Below are positions 46,025 through 57,485 of a stretch of 64,000 bases of DNA, one piece after another. This stretch comes from Euphorbia lathyris (taxonomy: Eukaryota > Streptophyta > Magnoliopsida > Malpighiales > Euphorbiaceae). Position 1 is the first letter of the stretch, and each line of letters starts with the position of its first letter. Location of the stretch: assembly GCF_963576675.1 (NCBI RefSeq), contig NC_088911.1, forward strand, positions 74,801,256-74,865,255, given 5' to 3'. Under the pieces are notes generated by a model. That model was not told where the DNA came from. It did not search any database and worked only from the letters and a program-made list of their open reading frames with translations. The position numbers and the translations under genes are program-made.

Positions 46025-47790
46025 TGTTGGCCCAAAATAAATAACTTTTATTTTTATCTATATAGAAAACTTATATTTAATTTTAGGGTATAGTTTCCAT
46101 TTTTCTAAATAAAAGAAATAAAAATGATGAAAAATATGAAAAATAAAAATAATAAATATATATATAATCTAACTTCCAGCTCGGCGAACTGGAAGTCAGC
46201 TCGGCGAGCTAGAGGTCAGTCCTCGCCCGGAGCCCATTTTCGGTCACCGACTTCTCCAAACGCATCCGGACACAACCACGAGCTAACCTACGAAGCCTAG
46301 CACATCCCCGCACCTAGGCGCAAGCCTTAAAAGTCTCTCTAACCACAAGGTAGTGGGGTGATGTGGCATGGAAGTTAGTGGTGGTTTGTGGAGGTTGAGG
46401 AAGTTAGTGAGGTGGCAAGTTAGTGGTCAAAATTAGAGAGAAAAATAAGGGTTAGTTGGTGATTAATTACACAAATTGCCCTCTCAAAATGCTATAAATA
46501 GACCCTCCATTCTTCATAATTATTCACTCACTCAACACAACAAAAACCCCTTCCTAAGGTCTCTTCCAATGCTCTCTATTCTTATTCTTAGTTCTTAGTT
46601 CTTGAGTTCTCCCTTTTTGTTCTTCATTTTTCTTAGCTTTAATTCCTTCTTTTAGCTTGCCTTTAGTTTTAATTCAATTTTCAATAGTCTCTTTCCAAGT
46701 TTTTCCAATCCAATTTAGCCTTCCTAAGCCCTTAGCTTGTTCAATTCCTAGTTAGAATTCTATTTCTGAATTAATTTTCCAGATTCGTCCAATTACTTTC
46801 GAAGTCCGATTACATCCATTTAAAGTCATTTTTTGCTTTCAATCCCTTCAACAAAGTTGTTCCTGACGTCCTAAGGTTCAATCTAGTATATTTATTTTTC
46901 CAATTCCGTACTCAGAAACTATAGTTACAAGCCAATCTTTACAGCACAAATTCTTGTAGATATTCTGTTCCCAGAATTTTCCAGATTCGACCAGTTATTT
47001 TCAACTCCCAATTTCGTCCATTTAGAGTCCGTTTTAGCCTTCGGTCCCTTATATAAGTTTGTTCCTCACTTTCTGAAATTAAGTTTAGCCTATTTACTCA
47101 TCCAATTCCGTGTTCTTAAGCACTCAATTAAGTCCACCGAAGTCAAGGGTTAAATCTTCCCCATTCGCCTACCACAAGTTTTGATATTGCCAAGATCGTA
47201 TCCCGCACGGGCGCAACCGACCGTGGTGCTCCGAGGACTTCAAGCCGACATTAAAGTTCAACGTCTAGCCGAAATAGCTATTGTGGATCCGAGTTTGTCG
47301 TTGAATTTTAATTTATTTTTATTGCATTTCAATTCTTTGTATTGATTTGTTTTTTTTCCCAATTCAATTGATTATCTATATGTTTAATATAAAGATTTTT
47401 CAATTGTAATTCATTTCATTTTTAATGCTTACTTTGAACATATGTATTCAAACCTTGATTCATGTCAATAAAATACCAATTTTTTCACCAAATCTCATGT
47501 CAATTTCGTACTTTTAATTTCTTTATTTTACTCGTCTTCAGTTTATACGCTTAGCTTAAATAAAAATAATTAATCTAGCAAAGTTTTTATAACGGTGATA
47601 GAGACCCAATAGGGACTTTTTCAATCCTTGCGTCCCTCACCAATCGCTTCGATTGGAATTCATGTTTTCGGCGCACAATTTCACAAACTTAACCGTCTTT
47701 CATAATTGAGAAATAATTTCTCTGGCACGTCCGCACCCTAACCACACGTGACAAGGTTGAAATTAGCATATTTGGAAAATATCGCTAATA
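46025..47790 (+). repeat. 5' LTR of element 6
   Basis: Starts TGTTGGCCCAA and ends GCTAATA, where the 3' copy keeps GCTAACA, so the terminal CA is mutated to TA. A short GCTCGGCGAGC cluster lies at 46177-46215 and the TATA box CTATAAATA at 46492-46500. Confidence 0.92.
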
Positions 47791-48014
47791 ATTTTTGGCA
47801 CGCCCAGTGGGACCTTTTTGTTTTTTTAGCTTAGCAACAAATTTTAAAACGTTTTTTTGTTATTCATGCTTTACTTTATTATTGCATTAATAAGTAGTTA
47901 TTTAGTTGTCTATGTTCTGGCTTAATTCCAATTACTAATTCAATTTCATCATTTTTTTTACCGTTATTCACGGAGAATGCCTCTGATTATCAATAGGTGC
48001 AAAGCAATCAAACC
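47791..48014 (+). other. Primer-binding region and leader of element 6
   Basis: TTTTTGGCACGCCCAGTGGG starts three bases after the LTR and is the likely primer-binding site. The tRNA is not identified by me. Confidence 0.65.
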
Positions 48015-49877
48015 ATGACGAGGACAACATATGAAGATGCAAAGGATGCTACAATACTGGTGTATTTTGGTGGTTTCAATCGAGATCGACATTTTACAAT
48101 AACTGCAATCGGATTGTGGGTTCATTAGTACACCGTCTTTAGATGCTACAATGATGGCTATATTCAGTTCATTCATAGTGACGAACATAATATTGACTGC
48201 AAGTGTTGTGCTTATGTTCAAACTACGTCATTCTATGATGATCGATATGGTTGTTATGTGGAGCAAGTCCAGGAGTCCCATAAAAATCCACATGGTCCTG
48301 ATTATGTTGAAGTATGGGAGCATCTACGAATGAGTAATCCTTATTGCCGAAATAGTTATATTTGTAATTACAGTGATGAAAACCTCCATTTTCATCTTCC
48401 TTGTCGGAAATCTTGTTTTGAAAGAAGTATGGTTATGGCGTCAGTCGAGCATAAGACATATGAAAATATTGTGTACTCTAAAATGAGCTACGACCAAAAT
48501 TCTCTCGAGGATTCCAGTCACGTGGCAGAGGTGGAAGCAGACCAAGTTACTGAGGATGATGGAGAATCATTACTTATGGAGGAGAAACAATCAGCAGATG
48601 ATGAATATCATCAAAGAATGGATCAACTCGAGAAACAGGCGGCTAATGTAGTAGCTTCTTTATGAGCCTACATTGAAAGTTATTGGAGGGGCATCCAAAA
48701 GGGAGAATTTCATCACAGTACAAAGTTAGAGGCATCTCCCACACGCCCAACTCCTCCAAAAACAAAGATTCCTAACGATGAGATGACAATAGAAAGTCAA
48801 GAGGATGAAGACAACTCCTACGACTATGATTCTGAGTCCAAGGAAGAGGATGACAATGATTCCAATGATCTTGATTCAGGGGCATCCACGAAGCACCTAT
48901 AGAAATTCAAAAAGATAAAGGAGGTATTTCTAGGAGCTATGTTTCAGAATCCAACGAAGAGGATGATGTCCTGTCCAATGATCTTGATTCGGGGGGTAGC
49001 AAAGAGGAAACAATTCAGCAAGAACCCACTCTAGATGTATTTCCCATATATGCAAATCCCCCGAAGTCAATGGAATTTCCATGGAGTCCTGACGTGAACA
49101 AGAAGACAGTTGTACAATCCCAGGAAGAGGAGGAAGATATATCTCATGACCTCAATTCAGATTTCAATCGGGAGGGTGATGACCCATCAAGCACTTCTGA
49201 CTCGGGGGGCATCCACAAACCACATGTAGAAATTCAAGAAGATGAGGAAGATGTTTCTTGGAGCTATGATTCAGAATCCAGTCAAAATGATGAGGTATCC
49301 AACCCGGGGGGCATCCAAGCGGAAGACGTTCAGCAAGAAATTTATTCTAGAAGAATCTCCCATTCTTGTGAAGTCTTTAAAATCAGAAGATCTTATGGAA
49401 AATTCTGATATTAAAGAAGAAGCCATTTCAAAAACTCAGGAAAATAATGAAGACATTTTCTACGACTACAAGTCGCAAGTCAGTCAGGATGAAGAAAAGT
49501 TCTATGATCATAGTTTGAGGGGCAGTCAAGATCAAGAGATTAATCAAGAATCCATCCCAGAAATGCCTCCAATGATTCTTCCAATAACTCATGTTTTTCC
49601 AGAATCTATGATCATTATGGAGTTTGCTAACTCGAACAGAAAATCAATTTTGCAATCCATGATTCTACTTGTCATCATTCTACTTCAATTTTCCTACCAT
49701 CCAAATAAGTCGCGAGGTTTCTACTTCTTAACCTTGTTTATTTATTTACACTCTGGTTTACAATTACTTTTTATTATATGGAAAGAAAGTCATGAAAAGA
49801 AGATCATCGACATGGAAACTCGCATCCCTCTTATAAAAATGTTATTGAACATCTTATTATATGAGACGATAACATGA
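48015..49877 (+). pseudogene. Acidic repetitive protein gene of element 6, decayed
   Basis: ATG at 48015 is the first after the primer site. The frame reads MTRTTYEDAKDATILVYFGG, meets TAG at 48126-48128, continues YTVFRCYNDGYIQFIH and CKCCAYVQTT to TGA at 48663-48665, and goes on past it. Then come acidic repeats (ESQEDEDNSYDYDSES, EIQEDEEDVSWSYDSES) each closed by DSGGIH or NPGGIQ. One G is missing near 48880 (four where later repeats have five or six) and another shift lies near 49340. The last part (to 49877) has two hydrophobic segments, SMILLVIILLQF and FYFLTLFIYLHSGLQLLFII, which could span a membrane. I recognise no family. It occupies the place of gag. Function unknown. Confidence 0.6.
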
Positions 49878-51540
49878 TTGTATACTTACAACATAGCCTG
49901 TAGGACCATTCATGGCCAAAATAAGTCGGCATTTTTTTGCCGGCACAATAAGAATAATTTTTCACTAAAAAAAAAGAAAAAAAGGAAAAGAATAAAAAGA
50001 CAAAAAAATATTTCAATTTTCAAAATAAATTATTTATATTCGTGTTTTCATTCATTTTGTTCCTATTCTCCACTCTTATTTTTGCATCTCTTTAGTTGTT
50101 TGCTTTGTAAATAGGTTAATTAACTAGTAAATATATTGTTATTTTTGCGTTCATTTAAAAAAATCATATATATAATAAAAAATTCACACGCCGTGTTACT
50201 AATCATACATGATGTGTAAGACAAAAAAAAAATCAGAAAACAAAGCCAGTTTTAAGACGGATACATGTACTTTCGCTATTTCTTCCTCAACAAAGACAAT
50301 CTTCAATTCTAGGTTTAAGTTCATAATCTTCAAATCCCAGTTTCTCAAATTCAGTTCAAAAGATCAATTAAATTTATATCTTCCAATAAAAAAATTTCTC
50401 CAATTCTATTCTATATAATTACCATCTGATCATTCAAATATCTTAGTTTAAGTCTAATACACGATTCCTAATCATTGATTTTGATTAATTTTACTCATCT
50501 CATAATCTGCCATTGTCATCTTCTTCATTTGCTTCAAACTCTAACTCACAAACCAGAACACTCAATTATTACCCTTTTCTAAATCGTATTTGTAATCTAT
50601 TAGTTGATTCCAATTAATTAAAATACCCAAAACCAAGCTTTTGGTAATTATTGATCTCAAAATCATAATTTCCATCAAACAACTGTTCTGGGTAGCCATT
50701 TTTTTCCCAAAATTGATTTCATCCGCCATAAGCCACCTTTCCCTTCAAAACCAATCTCAATCTCTTCGTTGATATCCAAATTATAACTCTCAACTTTTGT
50801 TTTGTTCAAAACGATTTCCTATAACCTCAATTTTCTCACTCGAAATCACCCCATTGTCATTTGATTTTTCTTACATCAGATAACTCGTGTATTTATTTTT
50901 CAATTAATTGGCAAATTTTCATTCGAGTCCTTCAAATTTTAAAATGATTCTGACACGTCCAATTTCTACATCCAATTCAACAAATTCCAATCTGATTATT
51001 CTAGAAGTCCATTTAGCTTAGATAAACATTATACACTCCTCAATTCAAGACAATCGTGTCCGAATTAATTTTCATCATCATCATAGCTTCAAGTTATTTT
51101 TTCATTAACCTGAAATCCTTCAAGCCATTTCCATATCATTTTCAGAAGCAATCTCTGATTCCAAAGTACCAATTATCTCAGAACCAAGATTTTGGTATTT
51201 ATTTGATCTAAATCAAATTTAATCCCATCAAACAACTGTTTTGATCTCAGACCATTCATCGATCACGAGGTCAAGTTTATTATTATTTATTTATTTTTGC
51301 ACAATTATCTCCATTAATTTCGTCGTACATATTGCTTTGTAATTTTCTTGCTTTATTTCTCACATTTTCACAAAAAAAATTCCATGAGCTCAAACGAGGC
51401 TCTTATAAAAAAACGAAGCAAAATTAAAAAAAAAAGAAAGAAAGAAAAAGAAAAAAAAATTGGTTAAAAAAATCCTAAATACATTCTTTTGTGTACAAAT
51501 TTTCAATCCTAGTCAATTTATACACAAGAGAGGGGGCAAT
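49878..51540 (+). other. Non-coding 3' region and polypurine tract of element 6
   Basis: AT-rich, no gene. The region 50900-51060 has phrases like those of the LTR (TTCGTCCAATT, AGTCCATTTAG). Purine tract AGAGAGGGGGCAAT at 51527-51540. Confidence 0.7.
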
Positions 51541-53292
51541 TGTTGGCCCAAGATAAATAAATTTTATTTTCATGTATATAGAAAGCTTATATTTAATTTT
51601 AGGGTATAGTTTTCATTTTTCTAAATAAAAGAAATAAAAATGATGAAAAATAAAAATAATAAATATATATATAAACTAACCTCCAGCTCGGCGAACTGGA
51701 AGTCAGCTCGGCGAGCTAGAGGTCAGTCCTCGCCCGGAGCTCGTTTTCGGTCACCGACTTCTCCAAACACATCCGGACACAACCACGAGCTAACCTACGA
51801 AGCCTAGCACATCCCCGCACCTAGGCGCAAGCCTTAAAAGTCTCTCTAACCACAAGGTAGTGGGGTGATGTGGCATGGAAGTTAGTGGTGGTTTGTGGAG
51901 GTTGAGGAAGTTAGTGAGGTGGCAAGTTAGTGGTCAAAATTAGAGAGAAAAATAAGGGTTAGTTGGTGATTAATTACATAAATTGCCCTCTCAAAATGCT
52001 ATAAATAGACCCTCCATTCTTCATAATTATTCACTCACTCAACACAACAAAAACCCCTTCCTAAGGTCTCTTCCAATGCTCTCTATTCTTAGTTCTTAGT
52101 TCTTGAGTTCTCCCTTTTTGTTCTTCATTTTTCTTAGCTTTAATTCCTTCTTTTAGCTTGCCTTTAGTTTTAATTCAATTTCCAATAGTCTCTTTCCAAG
52201 TTTTTCCAATCCAATTTAGCCTTCCTAAGCCCTTAGCTTGTTCAATTCCTAGTTAGAATTCTATTTCTGAATTAATTTTCCAGATTCGTCCAATTACATT
52301 CGAAGTCTGATTACATCGATTTAAATTCGTGTTTTGCTTTCAATCCCTTCAACAAAGTTGTTCCTGACGTCCTGAGGTTCAATCTAGTATATTTATTTTT
52401 CCAATTCCGTGCTCAGAAACTATAGTTACAAGCCAATCTTTACAGCCCAAATTCTTATAGATATTCTGTTCCCAGAATTTTCCAGATTCGACCAGTTATT
52501 TTCAACTCCCAATTTCGTCCATTTAGAGTCCGTTTTAGCCTTCGGTCCCTTATATACGTTTGTTCCTCACTTTCTAAAATTAAGTTTAGCCTATTTACTC
52601 ATCTAATTCCGTGTTCTTAAGCACTCAATTAAGTCCACCGAAGTCAAGGGTTAAATCTTCCCCATTCGCCTACCACACGTTTTGATATTGCCAAGATCGT
52701 ATCCCGCACGGGCCCAACCGACCGCGGTGCTCCGAGGACTTCAAGCCGACATTAAAGTTCAACGTCTAGCCGAGATAGCTATTGTGGCTCCGAGTTTGTC
52801 GTTGAATTTTAATTTATTTTTATTGCATTTCAATTCTTTGTATTGATTTGTTTTTTTTTTCCAATTCAATTGATTATCTATATGTTTAGTATAGAGATTT
52901 TTCAATTGTAATTCATTTCATTTTTAATGCTTACTTTGAACATATGTATTCAAACCTTGATTCATGTCAATAAAATACCAATTTTTTCACCAAATCTCGT
53001 GTCAATTTCGCACTTTTAATTTCTTTATTTTACTCGTCTTCAGTTTATACGCTTAGCTTAAATAAAAATAATTAATCTAGCAAAGTTTTTATAACGGTGA
53101 TAGAGACCCAATAGGGACTTTTTCAATCCTTGCGTCCCTCACCAATCGCTTCGATTGGAATTCATGTTTTCGGCGCACAATTTCACAAACTTAACCGTCT
53201 TTCATAATTGAGAAATAATTTCTCTGGCACGCCCGCACCCTAACCACACGTGACAAGGTTGAAATTAGCATATTTGGAAAATATCGCTAACA
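51541..53292 (+). repeat. 3' LTR of element 6
   Basis: TGTTGGCCCAA to GCTAACA, very similar to the 5' copy; TATA box at 51999-52007. Followed by the TSD ACTTT. Confidence 0.93.
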
Positions 53293-53752
53293 ACTTTATA
53301 ATATTCTCTCTCACATTAATGAATCAAAAATCAAATTGTTTGTGTTCGGATTTTACTTTTCGTTTGACATTTGTGTGGATCAATGTTAGAGGCAATTTAT
53401 ATTTGGATGCTAGACAAAGTTGATCAAACATGTTCATTCTTATTCGTTGATTGTTCGTTCATGCTTTTATGGTACATTACGTCAACAGTAGTTGTTTCAA
53501 AAAGGTAAATCCTTTATACTTTTTGAACTATTTAAATATTATTGCCAAATAACGACGTAATAAGTTTCTTGGATTAGGAAAATAGTTTATAAAATTTTAA
53601 ATATTTTGCTCTCTAACATATTTGCTAACCCATGAGATTTTAATACTTATTTTGGCCCAATTCTTTTTCTTTAAGCTAATAAAAAGCGCATTGTAATACT
53701 CAAATTCATTTTTTCAAAGTGTTTTTAATAAATCCCTTTGTTGGGATATTTA
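53293..53752. other. Spacer, no gene
   Basis: AT-rich sequence with no coding or repeat structure that I can define, apart from the TSD at its start. Confidence 0.5.
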
Positions 53753-54050
53753 GGAGGCGTTTGGTTTGGGGTCTTTAGGAATGAGAATGGGAATGAGAGG
53801 GTTTCATTCCCTTTGTTCTTGTTTGTTTACAAAAAAAACTCATTCCCTTTACCCACTTTAGGTTAAGCCATTACCCCACTTTAGGTTAAGCTATTACCCC
53901 ATGCCCTCTAGGGAATTGGATTCCCTTTACCCTATTCCCTTTCCTAAACATATCCAAACACATAGGGGAATTAATGGTTATTCCTTTCATTTCCTTTAGT
54001 TTCCCTTTCTTGATTCCTTTTCCCTTACCCCTTGTGAACCAAACGCACCC
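53753..54050. mobile_element. Tourist-like (PIF/Harbinger) MITE
   Basis: 298 bp with ends GGAGGCGTTTGGTTTGG and AACCAAACGCACCC, flanked by TTA on both sides (53750-53752, 54051-54053), the 3-bp TSD of this superfamily. The interior repeats ACCCACTTTAGGTTAAGC twice. Non-coding. Confidence 0.8.
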
Positions 54051-54053
54051 TTA

Positions 54054-54425
54054 GTATCTTTGTTTTATCAATAACATTTTGTATAGTCACACCAGTATCT
54101 TACGTATTGACTTAGCATGTAAAAATGTATAAATGTAAATAAACTTAGAAATTCTAGGGATAACCATCTACTAAAGGTTAAATTGTTTAGTAATTAGTCA
54201 AGTGATTGTCCATGAACCAAGTCTCTGGAAGATAGAGTAATCAAGCGTGATATATTTTACTGACTCTTTCCTAGTTGGCTGAAACCAGATGGCGACTCCG
54301 TCTTTTAGAAACCTAGTATTTCAAAGTGTTCATTTGTATTAAACTTTGCCATAATATCCCCCACGATCTTAGCACCGATACCCGGTGAATTCATAAGGCT
54401 CGTCCAAAATAAATAAGATATATTT
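54054..54425. other. Spacer, no gene
   Basis: Contains GATGGCGACTCCGTC at about 54290, like TGGCGACTC in the LTR of element 1 at 9890, possibly an old LTR remnant. Otherwise nothing. Confidence 0.45.
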
Positions 54426-54891
54426 TGATAACTTGCTGGATCCGCTTTGATATTCTTTGCCGGAGTTACCTGCAAAACAAAACCGGAGACAGGATCTCCG
54501 GGAAAACTCTCCGACGATCAAGTCAGTTTTTGTAAAAATGAGTCTATAATTTAGCAATAGCTTTGTGGGAAAAAATGTGAACGTACCTCCCCCCTTATTC
54601 TTAAGGCCTTTTATAGGTGTTTTTTGGGTAACCGCCGAGGGCGGTTACTCCTTAGTGGGCCACGTTCTGAGGGCGGTTACCCCTTTTTAGGCCATGTCCC
54701 TTTCGTGGCTTTCATGGCAACGAACGTGGTTCTGAGTGGGAGTCTTGACGCTCCGTTTAGGAATTCGGGGCGGTTTACTCGCTGCGCCCGCTTCCTTCAT
54801 TCGGATCCCGTCCAATCTTAGCCCATGGGGCTTTAATATGGGCTGGGCTTGCGAAATGAATATAACCCGTTTTGGGCTTCGCGGGTTATCA
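54426..54891 (-). repeat. 3' LTR of element 4 (466 bp)
   Basis: Window-left end TGATAACTT, right end GGTTATCA; the ends are inverted repeats. TATA box CTATAAAAGG on the minus strand at 54616-54607. A purine tract (minus CCAAGGGGGAGGCATG, 54907-54892) lies just outside. Confidence 0.9.
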
Positions 54892-55156
54892 CATGCCTCC
54901 CCCTTGGTCTAGCAAGAGCCCTTTTAGGGTCTTTTTATAGGGGACGCTTCGTCTTTGTCCGATTATTTCAAAGTTTTGAATTTGTGCATTTCCCCTCTTT
55001 CGTTTTCTCCGGCGTCGACCTTTTAATTCCGTTACTTCTTTTCCGGCATTGACCTCTTAATCCCGTCACTTCACTGTGTTGTCTTTTTCATGTAAGTTTT
55101 TCTTTTCACATTTGTTCCTCGTTCGGCTTTTTGCTTCTGTTTTCCTTTTATCGATC

Positions 55157-57485
55157 ATGTCAGACCTCGACTTCGCGCCGTTTGACGACGATTATGTCCG
55201 CGAGGTCTCTAACGAGGTCGAAGAGATGGTTGAGGAAGCTTCAACCAGCTCTCCTGGGTGGAATTCTCATCCCGCCGACTTCCTTCATCTGGCGAATACA
55301 ACCGACGAGGGTTTAGGTTTTGACCCCAAAAAGTTGATTCCGCCACCTGTCCCAACCCCTCGTTTGTTACCAAAGAAGGACAGGTCGGGAAGTCTGGTTT
55401 GTCAAGAGACAATCGATGATTTGCGGGAGCATTATCCCTGGCTCCGAGGTCTCGAGATTATCATTCCTGGGGAGGATAGGGGACCGGGCGATTTCCCAAA
55501 GGGGTACTTCACTATTTTCGTGGCCCAGATTATCTGCGGCTTCACTTATCCACTGGCGGATGAGATTGCTTCCGTCCTAGGCGGTTACGGAATCGCGCCC
55601 GGGCAATTGCATCCTAACGGCTGGGCCGATTTGACTCTGGACAAATTCTTGGCGGATTGTTTGGAGGTTCCCTTTTCGCCCAAAATCTTCTCCAAGCTCC
55701 ACCATTTCAAAAGCTCGGCGGGGTATTTCACTTTCATCCGCCAGAGCGGATACTATGGTTTTGACGAGAAGCTGAACAAGATCCGCGAGTGGGATCGATC
55801 TTACTTTTTTATCAAGTTTAATGAGGAAAACCTGAACTTCCTTCGTTGCTGGAGCCGACCCAACGTAAAGAGTTTGAACTTCGGGTATCCCAGCAAGGAA
55901 GAATCCGCCGTTATCAAGTTCCTGAAGAGCACTCCTCCTTTTGTATGGACATACGATCAGGCCTTTCATATGCTAAGGAGCCGAGTAGCGATTGCGTACC
56001 GCGAGGGGGATCGCGTTGTCTATATTCCTTATCGCGTTTTTGTGCAAGGTACTTTTTATTTCCAAGTTGATGGTTTCTTTTAACCCTTTGCAGGGGTGAT
56101 CCTTTATCTCAAATCGCTGCAGATCGGGAGGCCAAAGCCCTGGCGAGAAGAAAGAAGCGGATGATGGAAACCGCTTCCGTTGTAGGGGCGGATCCTTCTG
56201 GAGGGACGATTCCTTCTATTGGGGCGGCTTCCCCGGTTAGGGCTTCCGCTTCACAAGGTCCCGCTTCTGCCTCCGAGGATCTTCCCTTAACCAGGAAGCG
56301 GAAGATAAGTGCGGATACAGAGTCTTCTCGTTCTAAAAAGAAGAACACTTCTGTGTCCCTTACTATTGGCGGCGCACCTGTATCCGCCTCGTCTAAAGGA
56401 AAGAGCAGTACACCCATTTACGAGGTATCTTGATCTACTCCCTCTCGTATTGCTACTTTTTCCTCATGAGCTATCTGCCGTTCTCTTGATATTTTTCTTT
56501 ATGCTTTTGCAGCCAATCCCCGATATTAGCGGATGGTGGACTAGGACTTTCGGCCTGGCCGTGAAATTCTCTTGCAAGGATATTGTATCTTCCATATGCA
56601 ATGTCCTCGGGCGACTTCCCTCTGCCTCCCATGTGCGCGAGCAAGTACCGCTCCCTACTGCTGTGGAAGGGATCGAGAAGCGTTCTGTAGAGGTATATTA
56701 TTGCTTTGTCCTTCGCTTTCAAATATCTTGTGTTCATTGTAACCGCATATTTCTATTCGCCCATTTTTATTTGTGAGACGTGTTATATGCAGATTATCAA
56801 TTTCGCTGAGGGCATTCTCCGAAGGGATGCAGAGCGAGCCAAGGAGTTGGAAAGTCTTGGTACGGAATTGGCGACTCAGAAGTCGCTTTATGATGATGTC
56901 CAAGGGAAGGTGAAGGTCCTAGAGGGCACCTGTCAGAAGGCCGTGGGCGAGAAGGAGGAGGCCCTTAAATCCCTTCAGGCCAAGTCCGATGAACTGCAAA
57001 AAGCCCTCGACGACCTAGCTGCTTTCAAGGAGGCCCAAAAGAAGAGGGTTGAGGAGATTTTGGCTGAAGATGGCGCCCGCATCTACTGGTATGGGGAGCG
57101 GATTCATGCCGCTTATGAGCACGGGCATCAGGGTCTAGTACTTAACCGCCCCAAAGTTCCCATCCCTGAAAAGGATTTAACTGGGGAGTGGGATAAGCTG
57201 GAAGCCGAGGATGCTGATATGGATGAGGTACTCTTCTTAGATTGGAAGAGTCTTCAGGATCCTCCGATTAGCTGCGAGATCCCTATTCAGCCCGCGGAAG
57301 GAGAGGCACCCCAAGCCGTTTCTCAACCTGTGCAAGAGGTACCTCTCGCCGAAGAGGTTACTGAAGCGGTTACCGATTCAAGGGTTGAGGATTCGCTTGA
57401 AGTAGATCCTCCTACCGGAGGAGATGAGGGAGTCGCCGCAGTCCAGGAGGGCATTAGGGGCGAAGGAGAGGAAGCTGTAGCATAG
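55157..57485 (+). CDS. Antisense putative gypsy-type transposon (Transposase_28-like) gene, four exons
   Basis: Exons: 55157-56048, 56123-56424, 56513-56692, 56793-57485, all GT-AG, about 688 codons with no in-frame stop. ATG at 55157 gives MSDLDFAPFDDDYV. Exon 1 carries the family domain (FPKGYFTIFVAQIICGFTYP, LADEIASVLGGYGIAPGQLH, WADLTLDKFLADC). Exon 2 is basic and Ser-rich with NLS-like RRKKR, RKRK and SKKK. Exon 4 is a long coiled coil (AERAKELESLGTELATQKSL onward) with an acidic tail. An acceptor at 56093 would add DPLSQIAA, which looks coding, but in another phase, so a one-base change or alternative splice is possible there. The gene is antisense to gag-pol, tail-to-tail, 694 bp from the pol stop. 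A weak TATA-like TTTTTATAG is at 54932-54940. Probably a nuclear protein; function unknown. Confidence 0.78.

Larger units (their letters stand above)
46025..53292 (+). mobile_element. Element 6: non-autonomous LTR retrotransposon
   Basis: 7,268 bp with LTRs of 1,766 and 1,752 bp, priming-site-like sequence after the 5' LTR, purine tract AGAGAGGGGGCAAT before the 3' LTR, and TSD ACTTT. The 3.75-kb interior codes for one decayed acidic protein and no gag, protease, RT or integrase that I recognise. Lineage cannot be fixed; the purine tract resembles that of element 1. Confidence 0.92.

Noticed and set aside
54280..54310. TGGCGACTC at 54290 as an LTR end of another Tat element
   Set aside because: Only about ten bases match 9890 and no further LTR sequence or partner is found.
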